In this document: positions 11,748 through 20,039 of the stretch, piece by piece
How positions within the stretch are numbered: the stretch's first letter is position 1
Layout of the letters: the number at the start of each line of letters is the position of its first letter
Virus record (IMG/VR): IMGVR_UViG_3300027553_000007
Span: 1-21,410 of that record
Source of the DNA: a virus
Strand: one strand, 5' to 3'
Length of the DNA: 21,410 nucleotides
Notes under the pieces: model-generated
What the model was told of the DNA's origin: nothing
The model's database searches: none
What the model saw: the letters and a program-made list of their open reading frames with translations, nothing else
Program-made: the position numbers and the translations under genes

Positions 11748-12228
11748 CAAAAAGCCTTTCTACTAGATTTTTCTGGTCTTCGCTAATACGCGCTTCCACA
11801 GCTTTCATCTCCCATTCAAGTCTGGCCTCATCTCCTATTTTCCCATTGATTGGACAGGGCGTGCCAGCGTTTTTCATTGCCTCTTTGACCCTATCGTCCT
11901 CGCAAAGCAGTGAAACTGACGCAACACGCATTCCGAGGTCTGATAATAGCTTACTTGCCCTTATGCGTTCACAGTTCAAGTCTTTTACAGTCTTGCCGCC
12001 AGAGATGCCTAATATCTGCGTTTGCACTGCGCCTGAGATCCCCACGACACATAAATCAGATCCGCTTGTGCTAACTTGTGGAGCTATAGCTGATGGTGGT
12101 GGGCTGTTAATTGTGGTATCCATAGACCCACTAGAATTGATGGTTGTATCTGTCTTTATTGTGTCATCTTCAGCATAAGCAAAACTGCCAAAAACAATGA
12201 AAAATCCAATTATTAGTAAACGTAGCAT
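11677..12228 (-). CDS. Secreted protein with C-terminal membrane span
   Basis: A 183-residue protein with a signal peptide (MLRLLIIGFFIVFGSFAYA), a Ser/Thr/Pro-rich segment (residues 20-58), and a conserved-looking core: GSDLCVVGISGAVQTQILGISGGKTVKDLNCERIRASKLL, then SLLCEDDRVKEAM and GTPCPINGKIGD. The core's cysteines suggest periplasmic disulfides. A charged helix and a C-terminal hydrophobic segment (GLGVIIGTLFMLLLL) anchor it in the inner membrane. Similar proteins are known to me as marine phage hypotheticals. About 70 bases of its 3' end also code the signal peptide of the following gene in another frame. Confidence 0.7.
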   Translation of the reverse strand: MLRLLIIGFFIVFGSFAYAEDDTIKTDTTINSSGSMDTTINSPPPSAIAPQVSTSGSDLCVVGISGAVQTQILGISGGKTVKDLNCERIRASKLLSDLGMRVASVSLLCEDDRVKEAMKNAGTPCPINGKIGDEARLEWEMKAVEARISEDQKNLVERLFDEQAETKIGLGVIIGTLFMLLLL

Positions 12229-12229
12229 T

Positions 12230-12472
12230 TTACTTCCGTTCTAGTATGCGATCCATCTTTGCGTCGATCAAATCTAGCCTGACGAACAATCTACTCATTG
12301 ACGCACTATTGTCAGATTTCGTCACATATTCCTCTCGCGTTCTGTTCAACAGAATTTGTAATCTGTTCAACTCTAAAACATATCCGCGTAAAACAAAACC
12401 CACAAACGCCAATGCGAATGTGAGCGTACCACTCCATAAATCAGCCATTTCCATTAGTATTTGCCCTGCCAT
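12230..12472 (-). CDS. Small membrane protein with coiled-coil tail
   Basis: An 80-residue protein: an N-terminal membrane helix (about residues 12-33, LWSGTLTFALAFVGFVLRGYV) followed by a basic coiled-coil region (LNRLQILLNRTREEY ... RLFVRLDLIDAKMDRILERK). It overlaps the upstream gene by 19 bases if started at ATG 12472; an in-frame ATG at 12454 would remove the overlap. The layout recalls small tail or lysis accessory membrane proteins, but I do not recognise a family. It begins the block of membrane and secreted proteins between head and lysis genes. Confidence 0.65.
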   Translation of the reverse strand: MAGQILMEMADLWSGTLTFALAFVGFVLRGYVLELNRLQILLNRTREEYVTKSDNSASMSRLFVRLDLIDAKMDRILERK

Positions 12473-12753
12473 ACTCTTAAATCCGCAAATTCTCCAGATG
12501 TTAATTTTCGTTTAACGACTTGATTAGCCGCTTCTGTGTCACTCCAGCTCACGCCAGCCTCTTTAAGCCAGACGCCAATTAAGGCCGCATCAACTTGTGC
12601 AATTAGCTTATGATCTGAGCCAAAAGTATTATCTGAATTTTGACGAGCGTATTCTGCGTCACGCATCATTTGGCTACCATCAAACGTGCGTTTTATGTTA
12701 ATTTCACCATTATCAGATATTTCAATTTTTTCTGCTATTTTTGAGCTTATCAT
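12454..12753 (-). CDS. Conserved protein downstream of capsid, possible head-completion role
   Basis: A 99-residue protein started at ATG 12753 behind AGGAG (12760 region), not at the TTG one codon earlier. A beta-like N-terminus (KIEISDNGEINIKRTFDGSQM) leads to helices reading MMRDAEYARQNSDNTFGSDHKLIAQVDAALIGVWLKEAGVSWSDTEAANQVVKRKLTSGEFADLRVW. The pattern of an FDGSQMLRDAEYAR segment plus LIGxWLKEAGVxW is one I associate with the gene directly following the capsid gene in marine phages, without an assigned role. The position fits a head-completion, adaptor or late regulator protein. It is separated from the capsid gene by the hairpin at 12775-12796. Confidence 0.7.
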   Translation of the reverse strand: MISSKIAEKIEISDNGEINIKRTFDGSQMMRDAEYARQNSDNTFGSDHKLIAQVDAALIGVWLKEAGVSWSDTEAANQVVKRKLTSGEFADLRVWQGKY

Positions 12754-12774
12754 CAAATCACTCCTGATAGTAAA

Positions 12775-12796
12775 TAAGGGGGGTTTCCCCCCCTTA
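12775..12796 (-). terminator. G/C-stem hairpin downstream of the capsid gene
   Basis: On the minus strand TAAGGGGGG pairs with CCCCCCTTA around a GAAA loop, followed by TTTACT. It begins about a dozen bases beyond the capsid stop. A GNRA-type loop closed by a 9-bp stem is very stable, and the short T-rich tail suggests partial termination. That would give more transcript for the capsid gene and those upstream than for downstream membrane and lysis genes. Confidence 0.75.
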
Positions 12797-12807
12797 CTAT
12801 AGTTAGT

Positions 12808-13761
12808 TTATGAAGTTGTGCAATCTGCTACCATGCCGTTTGCCGCTTCTGAAGTACATACCAATGTGAGTTCAGTGGTTAATTGTCTTTTTGAATTATC
12901 CCCTGTCTTACTTAGTTCAACATTTTTCATTGGACGTAGTGTAGCCACTTGCCATGTGTCGTTCTGCATTAAGAACACATCACGAGATCTGTTCTCTCTC
13001 GTTGGCCTTAGCGATATTTCGCCCCAAGGGGTTAAATATATGCTGATTGAATTGATAACACGCTCATCAGCGCCAACCACGTTTGCACGTTGGTTGTTGT
13101 TACCAGCAAATCCAAGACATTTTGTCATATTAAATGCTGACAAATATGCAGTCTTTGATCCTGTTCCGCCATTTTCCCAAACGCTTTGCATCACTGTATC
13201 AAACTTAGCTTGAGTGAATACTGTTTGTGTACCATCAGTACGAGCATTTGAACCTGTACCATTAGCATCAGCGCCGCCAGAACCTTTGACAGTGTTTGAT
13301 GTTAACCATGTTGGCGCACCAGCAAGTTCCCTCGCCGCACTTGCAGAACCCGTTACTTTTGCATTGTTATCGAAAAGAGCCTTTTCAATATCAAGTTTCA
13401 TGGTTTTACCAGCTTTGAGGATTTGATAGCTCATCTCCTTTGCCTTGGCTATTTTTGATAAGCCCTCATCAGTGTCACTGATAATTATGGCGTCTTTAAA
13501 AATTTGAGTTCTATTGTTCAAACGAGTAACTCCAGAAACCGCAGATGCAGTTGTGTCATCGCCCTCGATATGAGCATTAGCCGCAGACGCTCTTAGCGTG
13601 TCTGTTGACCATTCATGCAAAGTTGATTTTGCAGTTGTTTTTCTACACGCAGATAAAAATGGGGTTTCGTCTGGTGAAATGTTATAAATAATATCTTGGA
13701 TGTCCTCTTTGATACTATTAGCGTTATCGATTGAATCGAACGTATTACTAGGCTGAGCCAT
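12808..13761 (-). CDS. Major capsid protein, SU10/DUF5309 family
   Basis: A 317-residue protein with a good AAAGGA site. The N-terminal part matches the pattern of the SU10-type (DUF5309) coat proteins: TFDSIDNANSIKEDIQDIIYNISPDETPFLSACRKTTAKSTLHEWSTDTL, then RASAANAHIEGDD and VSGVTRLNNRTQIFKDAIIISDTDEGLSK. The remaining sequence, with EMSYQILKAGKTMKLDIEKAL and a late LTTELTLVCTSEAANG, completes an HK97-like fold. Hundreds of copies would build the icosahedral shell around the scaffold. It lies directly after the scaffold gene and before a hairpin terminator, the usual place for the coat gene. No cleavage site or fused protease is evident. Confidence 0.9.
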   Translation of the reverse strand: MAQPSNTFDSIDNANSIKEDIQDIIYNISPDETPFLSACRKTTAKSTLHEWSTDTLRASAANAHIEGDDTTASAVSGVTRLNNRTQIFKDAIIISDTDEGLSKIAKAKEMSYQILKAGKTMKLDIEKALFDNNAKVTGSASAARELAGAPTWLTSNTVKGSGGADANGTGSNARTDGTQTVFTQAKFDTVMQSVWENGGTGSKTAYLSAFNMTKCLGFAGNNNQRANVVGADERVINSISIYLTPWGEISLRPTRENRSRDVFLMQNDTWQVATLRPMKNVELSKTGDNSKRQLTTELTLVCTSEAANGMVADCTTS

Positions 13762-13802
13762 ATTATTGTGTCCTTTCAGAGACTTAGAAGACTAACTTAA
13801 TG

Positions 13803-14789
13803 TTAATCATTGTTTAACATCAGGCTCAATGCATCATCGATTGAACCTGTTTTCATTAAGCGCTGTTGCGCCTTTTGTTGCTCCGCTTGAATGCCAGTTG
13901 ATTTTCGCTTCTTTACGCCAGCCTTAACGACAGGACGAGCTTTCTCGCCTTTTGTCTGCGTAGCCTTACGCTTAGATTTCAATTCCCGATATTTCCTCGC
14001 ATCATTCAATGCCTCGATGTATCTCGCGTCAGTTACCATAGACATTTCGTCTTCAGTAAATCCGTAAGCCACACCAGTTTGAACCAGCGATTGTTTTAAT
14101 GCTTCACCCTTAATAGGATCTGCAATTTCTGGAATACGCTTTCTAAGAACCTCGGCCTGCTCTTGCAGATACGACTGATGCGCCTGCGACTGAGCTTGCT
14201 GTTGTTGGTGTTGTAAAGTTTGAACCTGATACATTGATTGATCATATTCAGTCTTCGCCGTATCGTACTGCATCTTCATTTCCATATAACCAATGGGGTC
14301 TTTTTCAAAGAGTTCAGTATTAGGGGGCGTAGGTGCTACCAACGATCCATTTTGTATCTGATTTGCTAAACCAAGAGCTTGCGCTTCTCGCCTCGCTATT
14401 TCGGCTTCCTTCTGATCAAACTGCTTTCGCAATTGAGCTATTTCTTGAAACCTTTTGTTAATCGCCTTCTGTCCAGCCGCATCACGTTGTAACTCAGCCT
14501 CTGTCCAATATTGCTTCTCTCCGTCTACTGTGACTTCAATCATTCTTTCTTGGTCAGGCTCAGTGTCATCAGCCTCTGTTTCTTCGTAGTCGATTTCGCT
14601 ATCATCCTCGCTGGATAGCTCTTCAGCGTCATCTGAACCCTCGTCTTCAGTTTCCATTTCTTCAGCTTCGCCGTCGCTAACTGCTTCCACTTGTTCTGGA
14701 GCTTCGTTCAAATTTTGTTCCTGATCATTTTCCGCGTCAGGTGATACGATCATGCTGTCTACAGCTTCTTCTAGGGTAGTCGATTTCAT
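13803..14789 (-). CDS. Capsid scaffold protein
   Basis: A 328-residue protein behind AGGAAG. The first 85 residues are extremely acidic (EEMETEDEGSDDAEELSSEDDSE), followed by ITEVTVDGEKQYWTEAELQRDAAGQKAIN-like sequence and a long coiled coil (residues 110-140). Gln-rich helices come next (QTLQHQQQQAQSQAHQ), then a conserved-looking RIPEIADPIKGEALKQSLVQTGVAYGFTEDEMS, and a basic C-terminus (KSKRKATQTKGEKARPVVKAGVKKRKS), usual for the coat-binding end of scaffolds. The acidic-coil-basic layout and the place between portal and coat genes identify it. It would guide procapsid assembly and then leave or be degraded. Confidence 0.85.
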   Translation of the reverse strand: MKSTTLEEAVDSMIVSPDAENDQEQNLNEAPEQVEAVSDGEAEEMETEDEGSDDAEELSSEDDSEIDYEETEADDTEPDQERMIEVTVDGEKQYWTEAELQRDAAGQKAINKRFQEIAQLRKQFDQKEAEIARREAQALGLANQIQNGSLVAPTPPNTELFEKDPIGYMEMKMQYDTAKTEYDQSMYQVQTLQHQQQQAQSQAHQSYLQEQAEVLRKRIPEIADPIKGEALKQSLVQTGVAYGFTEDEMSMVTDARYIEALNDARKYRELKSKRKATQTKGEKARPVVKAGVKKRKSTGIQAEQQKAQQRLMKTGSIDDALSLMLNND

Positions 14790-14794
14790 CGGTG

Positions 14795-15034
14795 CTACTT
14801 CCTTTGTTTATCAAGAATTAACTCTGCCGATATTGCGGCGTCGAGTGTAATTTCAATTTCATTTAAAGCCCTCACTATTGAATGAGCTTCCTCACGCGCA
14901 TCAACGTCTGATGCACTACTTTCTGCAAAGATCTTCATTTGATCTTCACGAACATTTTCTACAAATTTCTGAAAAGCAGTATCGTTTTTTAAACGTCTGG
15001 CCTCTTCAGCTTCTAATCTTATAACTTGCGCCAT
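14795..15034 (-). CDS. Small protein between portal and scaffold genes
   Basis: A 79-residue, mainly helical acidic protein: MAQVIRLEAEEARRLKNDTAFQKFVENVREDQMKIFAESS, then AREEAHSIVRALNEIEITLDAAISAELILDKQRK. It matches the usual short gene following a P22-like portal in many phages (DPAFQ...VREDAL... and RALNEIE patterns), thought to be structural or an assembly accessory, but not characterised. Its ATG overlaps the portal stop (TAATG), and the scaffold starts six bases after its own stop, so it is in the same translational chain. Confidence 0.7.
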   Translation of the reverse strand: MAQVIRLEAEEARRLKNDTAFQKFVENVREDQMKIFAESSASDVDAREEAHSIVRALNEIEITLDAAISAELILDKQRK

Positions 15035-17112
15035 TATGACATATTTCCTTGTGCAATGCCACCAATCATGCGGTTTTTATCCTGCTCTGATTTTACTCTG
15101 GCAACGTCAACTTTAGTGCCATATTCACCATAAATCTTGGCGGCGTCTACAAGTAAATCTTGCGCCATTTGATCGCGTTTCAAATCATCTGCCTGAGCAT
15201 TCTTCGCCATGTCCATTTGTAACTTGGCGGCGTCGGCTTGCATCTTGGCTTGCACTTTCATTTGCTCTGCCTGCAAGAATGCCGCGTTTGGATCTTGTGG
15301 TTGACCCTGAGCCGCTTGTGCCGCCTGCTGTTGCTGTAGCATTTGCATCTCAATTTCTTCAGTTATTGGCGCAAAATACCTGTCGGCATTTCGTATTCCT
15401 GCAACTGCCAATTGGTCAGCTAATGTATTGCGAATATTGGTGAGGCTCACTAGACCATTTTGAGCGCCATACGTCTGATATACAAGTTGTTGCATTTGTA
15501 GGGCTTGGTTAAGCGCCATTGCTTTTTCCTCTTCCCTGCCAGTTCCTAATCCGACGTTAATCATCACGTCCATTGAGCCATCCCAAATGCGCGGATCTAC
15601 AGGCACAAACGAGCCGTTCATTCGCATCATTTGCTCTTCATCAATATTCTTGTGGGTTAGGCGCAACATAAGGCCAAATAGGTCTTTCATACCATCCGCA
15701 AGGTTTCTCACCATTACTTCGGTTTGACCAGCTCCAGCCTGTATTGTGGCCTGCACAGCCGCTTTAGTAGTAGACTGCATTGCATCTGGGTCTAACCCCA
15801 TAGAGGCTCTGGAGACGCCTGTTTTGCTCTCTACAAGCCCATCTAAGTAAGTTAATGCACTTAATGTCTGCCCAGCGTGGAATGGCACTGATAAATCTTG
15901 AACCTGACCCATTTGTTGCATACGCACGATTGCACCAATTTCGTTATTCAGTAAATCATCGATATTAACGCCAGATGTCACTGCCAGACGCGGATTGTTT
16001 GTCATTGCGACGTTATCCAATATGCCTCGTAAAACTGATGTTGCCGCGTCCTGATCATCCATCACTATCTCAGCTAGAGATCTGCCATAAAAAGTATGTG
16101 GCTCTGGATCAATTTCAAATTTAGCAAATGGCACTTCATCGCATGGCTCTAAATCAAGTAATTTATACTTTGTGCCGCCACAAGTTAATTTGTGTAGGAT
16201 TGGTATTCCCGTCCCGTCCGCGTCAATTCTCATATATGCTTGGGTAATTGTCACGCTTTTCATTGCTGGATCTGCTGGATCTTCATCACTAAAATCAGTG
16301 TCGTATCCGCGTCGAGCAAATTCTTCACTTGATGATGTATCGCCGCCACCCTCAAAGCTATCTAATCCAAATATCTCATCAGGGTCAAATCCCATTGCAA
16401 CAACGTCGCCAGCTCTCATCTCAGTTCTGTGAGCTACCAGATATGCATCTTTCATTGTCCTTGCATCTCGACTTATGAAAAATTCCTCTGGTGGCACGCT
16501 TTCAATACATAATTCGCCAGTTTCTTTTTGTCGGCTGATCTTTGCGCTGTGAATAGGCATCTGCATTTCCATGCCCATTTCATCAACTTCAATTGACATT
16601 TCCATAGAATGCTCAAGCACTGTAACTTCATCGTCTTCGATCAGGTATGTGTATTCATCGTCAGATAAATCTGTATATGTGAATATTTCTGCTTCTGGAT
16701 ATGTCATCCAGTATGCCTTTACGATACCTTGCTTCTTAACAAGTGCATCTTGGAACGCATCATTAATTACGCGGTAACCATTTAATCTGGTAAATTCGTG
16801 GTGCATAAATTCTGTAGCTTGATCTGCCATAGCCACATCTTCTGCGCCTCGTGGTATATATTCCACTGGCTTTGCAGTGCTTAGGAAAATACGCATTAAA
16901 CTTGGCTTAACAGCGCGTACTGTGTCACGCACTTTAGTTGCCACAACGCTACTGCGCCCATCCTCGTGACCTAAGTGAACCTCGCCATCGTAGTATTCTT
17001 GTGCCTTAATTCTATCTTCAGCAATCTCGCCCTCGACAAAAGAAACAGCATCCTCAATGGCATCCGAAACTATACCCTCGATTTCAATTATAGATTTTGG
17101 TTTTAGTTCCAT
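15034..17112 (-). CDS. Portal protein, P22-like
   Basis: A 692-residue protein behind AAGGAAA. It has portal hallmarks: an early AQEYYDGEVHLGHEDGRSSVVATKVRDTVRAVKPSLMRIFLS, a wing with ESVPPEEFFISRDARTMKDAYLVAHR, YKLLDLEPCDEVPFAKFEIDPEPHTFYGRSLAEIVMDDQDAATSVLRGILDN, and a stem region TYLDGLVESKTGVSRASMGLDPDAMQSTTKAAV. The C-terminus is an Ala/Gln-rich coiled coil (MLQQQQAAQAAQGQPQDPNAAF), similar to the barrel of P22-type portals. Twelve copies would form the DNA channel at one capsid vertex, docking terminase and the tail machine. The gene precedes the scaffold in the usual order. The length is normal for this family. Confidence 0.9.
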   Translation of the reverse strand: MELKPKSIIEIEGIVSDAIEDAVSFVEGEIAEDRIKAQEYYDGEVHLGHEDGRSSVVATKVRDTVRAVKPSLMRIFLSTAKPVEYIPRGAEDVAMADQATEFMHHEFTRLNGYRVINDAFQDALVKKQGIVKAYWMTYPEAEIFTYTDLSDDEYTYLIEDDEVTVLEHSMEMSIEVDEMGMEMQMPIHSAKISRQKETGELCIESVPPEEFFISRDARTMKDAYLVAHRTEMRAGDVVAMGFDPDEIFGLDSFEGGGDTSSSEEFARRGYDTDFSDEDPADPAMKSVTITQAYMRIDADGTGIPILHKLTCGGTKYKLLDLEPCDEVPFAKFEIDPEPHTFYGRSLAEIVMDDQDAATSVLRGILDNVAMTNNPRLAVTSGVNIDDLLNNEIGAIVRMQQMGQVQDLSVPFHAGQTLSALTYLDGLVESKTGVSRASMGLDPDAMQSTTKAAVQATIQAGAGQTEVMVRNLADGMKDLFGLMLRLTHKNIDEEQMMRMNGSFVPVDPRIWDGSMDVMINVGLGTGREEEKAMALNQALQMQQLVYQTYGAQNGLVSLTNIRNTLADQLAVAGIRNADRYFAPITEEIEMQMLQQQQAAQAAQGQPQDPNAAFLQAEQMKVQAKMQADAAKLQMDMAKNAQADDLKRDQMAQDLLVDAAKIYGEYGTKVDVARVKSEQDKNRMIGGIAQGNMS

Positions 17113-17121
17113 GTTTTTTCC

Positions 17122-18810
17122 TTAATATGCTTTATCTCTTGCGAATTGCACTTGCTCATCTGTTGCGGCAATTGCGCCTTTAGTTGCTCCAGATGTTAAT
17201 GAGTTTGCCGCCGCTTCTAAAGCTCTAAATGCGGATGGGTTTGCAGTCTTAACTTGATCAGCTAATCCATTGGCTACAATTGCTTGGAAAAGCTCAACTC
17301 TTTGTTTTAGAGATTGTTCTCTTACATGCCTTAATCCTGCCAAACCAGCAGTTGACGCTAAACCTATTGATGTGGCGATAATTGGATCGACGCCTGCAAG
17401 TAAGCTACCCACACCTACGCCAGCTCCGCCCATTGCTGAGATAGGGTTATTGCCGCCAGACGATGACAGACCCATTTTACTTAGATTTCCGATTAAGTTT
17501 CCAAGAGGTGTACCCTGCTGTATTTCAGCTAGTAACTTTTGTTCTTCCTTACTAAACTGCGATCTTTTCTTTTTGCTATTTAGTATACTTTTAACTTGAT
17601 TTTTTAAACCACTTTCTAAACCACCTCTGTAGTTTGGCGCAGTGTTTAATATTTCCTCAATAACACCAGCTTTAGACATTTTAGCCCAAAGGCCACGCGC
17701 CTTTTGTATGGTATCCACAACATTGTCTGCCGAGCCAGAAACAAGTTGGTCTGGGCTTAACTCTGCCATATATTTATCTATTGCATCTAAAATAAATCCG
17801 CCTGCACGTTGCTCTGACTTATTGCCAAAATCTGCCATTGGCGTCTTTGACGTCATCCTTAGCTCTTCTAAATCTTGTATGCCAAACGATTTATTAATAT
17901 CTTTACTAAAATCTTTAATAGCACCTCGAATGTCATCAATAACGCCAGCGCTTTTTGGCGTTAAGCCTCTATTAAAGTTATCACCACTACGCCTCGCCGC
18001 AGTTAGTGCGTCGTCAATTATAACCTGTAGTGATGCTGGGTCTATTTTTAAACCATTTTTCATAGCATCGTCATAAAAAACGCTTGCTTCATTTTTAAGT
18101 TGTTCAACTGACTTCGCACCTTCAGCCGCCGCTTTTTGCGCTTTTTTGCTTAAAAAATCCTTTAAGAGATCTTGCACAGTTCTGCCTGCAACTTGAAATG
18201 TCCCACCAAGTATTGCGCCAAAAGCCGCGCCTGTTGGTACTGCCATTAAGCGATCCATTGCGTCGCCCTCGGAAGATCCAGCCGCGTATGCTCCGCCAGT
18301 GCCAGATCCCAATGTGACCGCTTGCTTTACATTTTTAGCAACACCAAGAGGAACAGCCGCGCCCCCAGCAAACTCAGAGCCGTATGCTTTTATAGGATCT
18401 GTCTCCCTAAACTCACCAATTCGCTCACGCTCTCTTTGTAACTCTTGTTGGTAAATATCACCTAAAGACCTATCATCACCACTTACAATTTTTTTAAGGC
18501 CAGCAGTTCCGCCTGCAATAATTTCATCACCAAACCCAAAAGTAGCACCTTGGAATAATCCGCGAGCTGTACCCGTTAAATCTCCGCCGACACTTGGCTT
18601 ATTAGCGTTGTTAAAGCCAACAGTTTGTCCTTGCTTGCCAGCTTCTACAAGAAAATCTGTTACCTGATTTTTTTCTAAATCTAACTGTTTAGCAAAACCA
18701 ACTAATGGTTTGTCGCTGTAAAACTTTTTATAAACGCCAAACAATAATTGGGCGTCAGTTTTATCTTGGTACTGTGGGTACTTTTGGCGCAGTTTTTCAA
18801 TAGCTGACAT
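17122..18810 (-). CDS. Probable internal virion or DNA-ejection protein
   Basis: A 562-residue protein behind AAGGTAAG. Its start, MSAIEKLRQKYPQYQDKTDAQLLFGVYKKFY, is a short helical motif typical of phage internal proteins. Residues 75-215 are Gly/Ala-rich with weak hydrophobic stretches (GFGDEIIAG, GSEFAGGAAVPLG, GSGTGGAYAAGSSEGD, VPTGAAFGAILGG), a layout common in DNA-injection or membrane-inserting virion proteins. The middle (215-430) is helical and charged; the C-terminal part returns to Gly/Ser/Ala-rich sequence (SSSGGNNPISAMGGAGVGVGSLLAG). It lacks a recognisable lysozyme or transglycosylase motif. It is located just upstream of the portal. Role inferred from composition and place. 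Confidence 0.65.
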   Translation of the reverse strand: MSAIEKLRQKYPQYQDKTDAQLLFGVYKKFYSDKPLVGFAKQLDLEKNQVTDFLVEAGKQGQTVGFNNANKPSVGGDLTGTARGLFQGATFGFGDEIIAGGTAGLKKIVSGDDRSLGDIYQQELQRERERIGEFRETDPIKAYGSEFAGGAAVPLGVAKNVKQAVTLGSGTGGAYAAGSSEGDAMDRLMAVPTGAAFGAILGGTFQVAGRTVQDLLKDFLSKKAQKAAAEGAKSVEQLKNEASVFYDDAMKNGLKIDPASLQVIIDDALTAARRSGDNFNRGLTPKSAGVIDDIRGAIKDFSKDINKSFGIQDLEELRMTSKTPMADFGNKSEQRAGGFILDAIDKYMAELSPDQLVSGSADNVVDTIQKARGLWAKMSKAGVIEEILNTAPNYRGGLESGLKNQVKSILNSKKKRSQFSKEEQKLLAEIQQGTPLGNLIGNLSKMGLSSSGGNNPISAMGGAGVGVGSLLAGVDPIIATSIGLASTAGLAGLRHVREQSLKQRVELFQAIVANGLADQVKTANPSAFRALEAAANSLTSGATKGAIAATDEQVQFARDKAY

Positions 18811-18824
18811 TATTGCTTACCTTA

Positions 18825-20039
18825 TTAATTAAGACCTAGTGGGTCATTATTTTCCGCATCTATTTGTGGGGTACTATTTCCTGTAACACCTAATTTTTCG
18901 TAATATTCTTGCTCTGACCCACCCATAACGTAATGCATCAATGTTTCTTGAACAGCTTGTTGCACTTTTGTCTGCTCTTCAATCGCCTCATTTAGCCATA
19001 TTCTTAAATCTTCTGGTGATAAAGTTGATGATGGCATTGCCGTACTTTTAGCTAAATCCAACTCACCCTTACTTAATGCGCCAAATGTAACAGACCCTAT
19101 AACATTTAAGGCAAGTTCGTTTCTAATTTGATTGATAGTTGCAGACGCCGCAGTTACATCTGGTAAGAAATTAACAAGGACACCAGTTTGGCCACCCTTA
19201 TCCAACTGCTCTAATACTCTTTTATATTTATTAATATTGCTGGTAACCATAGTATTAGTTTGCTTGGCTTGGTCTACCATTTTACCTCGTGCAATGCCTC
19301 TACTCTCTGCAAACTTTTTATCGCCAGCAAGTTTCACCTCAACTTCGCCTTTGCCTTCTGCTTTAGCTCCAGCAATTGCCTTTTGATTTTCAAAGTTAGT
19401 TTCAGTTGCAGTTCTGACAAATTTAATTGCCTCTTCGCCTGATAGAGTTCTGTTATCTGCCGTTCTAACTTCTACTTTGCCATCTTTGTATTTAATCATT
19501 ACGCCAGATAGATCTGGTAAGTCTGTTACAGACTGCACATTAACATTTCCAGTTAATCCAGCTTTATACAGCTCTAGTGATCTTTTCTTTTCAAATAATC
19601 TATCTTGCCCTCTTTCCTCTAACAACAATTTAGTTGCGTCAGATGGCGTTAAAGCTCCAGATTGAACAGCTTCAGCTAAATCATTTCTATTAATAGATTT
19701 TAAATATTCTACTGTTTTATTTTTATTACCACCAGCAACTCTTTGTGCGCCACGCTCTCTAATAGCCTCGCCAGCTCTTAGCTCTGGCAATATAAGTGGG
19801 TCTAAACTTGCCGCAAAATTCTCTAGCCCAGATAATCCTGTTGTGCCAGATCTTGTGGTAAGTTTATCAAATAATCCAGCCATGCCAGTTCTTGGCTGTG
19901 GCTGACCCTGCATCTGGGTTTGACCACCGCCAGTTGCCAGAGGATTAACTTGCTTTTGAATTGCCTGTTGCTGTTGCAATGGGTAGTTTCTTTGCAAATT
20001 TGTTTCCTCTAATGGGTTTCTACTTGGAAATCCGATCAT
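18825..20039 (-). CDS. Probable virion protein of unknown function
   Basis: A 404-residue protein. A Gln-rich start (YPLQQQQAIQKQ ... GGGQTQMQGQPQ) is followed by GLENFAASLDPLILPELRAGEAIRERGAQRVAGGNKNKTVEYLKSINRNDLAEAVQSGALTPSDATKLLLEE, a pattern I recall from marine phage virion gene clusters. The remainder is helical, with FLPDVTAASATINQIRNELALNVIGSVTFGALSKGELDLAKSTAMPSSTLSPEDLRIWLNEAIEEQTKV, which resembles lytic transglycosylase-free ejection-type proteins. It starts within the previous stop (TAATG), 14 bases before the next gene. No membrane span or enzyme motif. Virion association is inferred from its place. Confidence 0.65.
   Translation of the reverse strand: MIGFPSRNPLEETNLQRNYPLQQQQAIQKQVNPLATGGGQTQMQGQPQPRTGMAGLFDKLTTRSGTTGLSGLENFAASLDPLILPELRAGEAIRERGAQRVAGGNKNKTVEYLKSINRNDLAEAVQSGALTPSDATKLLLEERGQDRLFEKKRSLELYKAGLTGNVNVQSVTDLPDLSGVMIKYKDGKVEVRTADNRTLSGEEAIKFVRTATETNFENQKAIAGAKAEGKGEVEVKLAGDKKFAESRGIARGKMVDQAKQTNTMVTSNINKYKRVLEQLDKGGQTGVLVNFLPDVTAASATINQIRNELALNVIGSVTFGALSKGELDLAKSTAMPSSTLSPEDLRIWLNEAIEEQTKVQQAVQETLMHYVMGGSEQEYYEKLGVTGNSTPQIDAENNDPLGLN

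Noticed and set aside
11702-12178. Plus-strand open frame of 158 codons opposite the secreted protein gene
   Set aside because: A mirror frame of the 11677-12228 gene, which has a clear signal peptide and conserved core; the plus frame has no ribosome site or family pattern.
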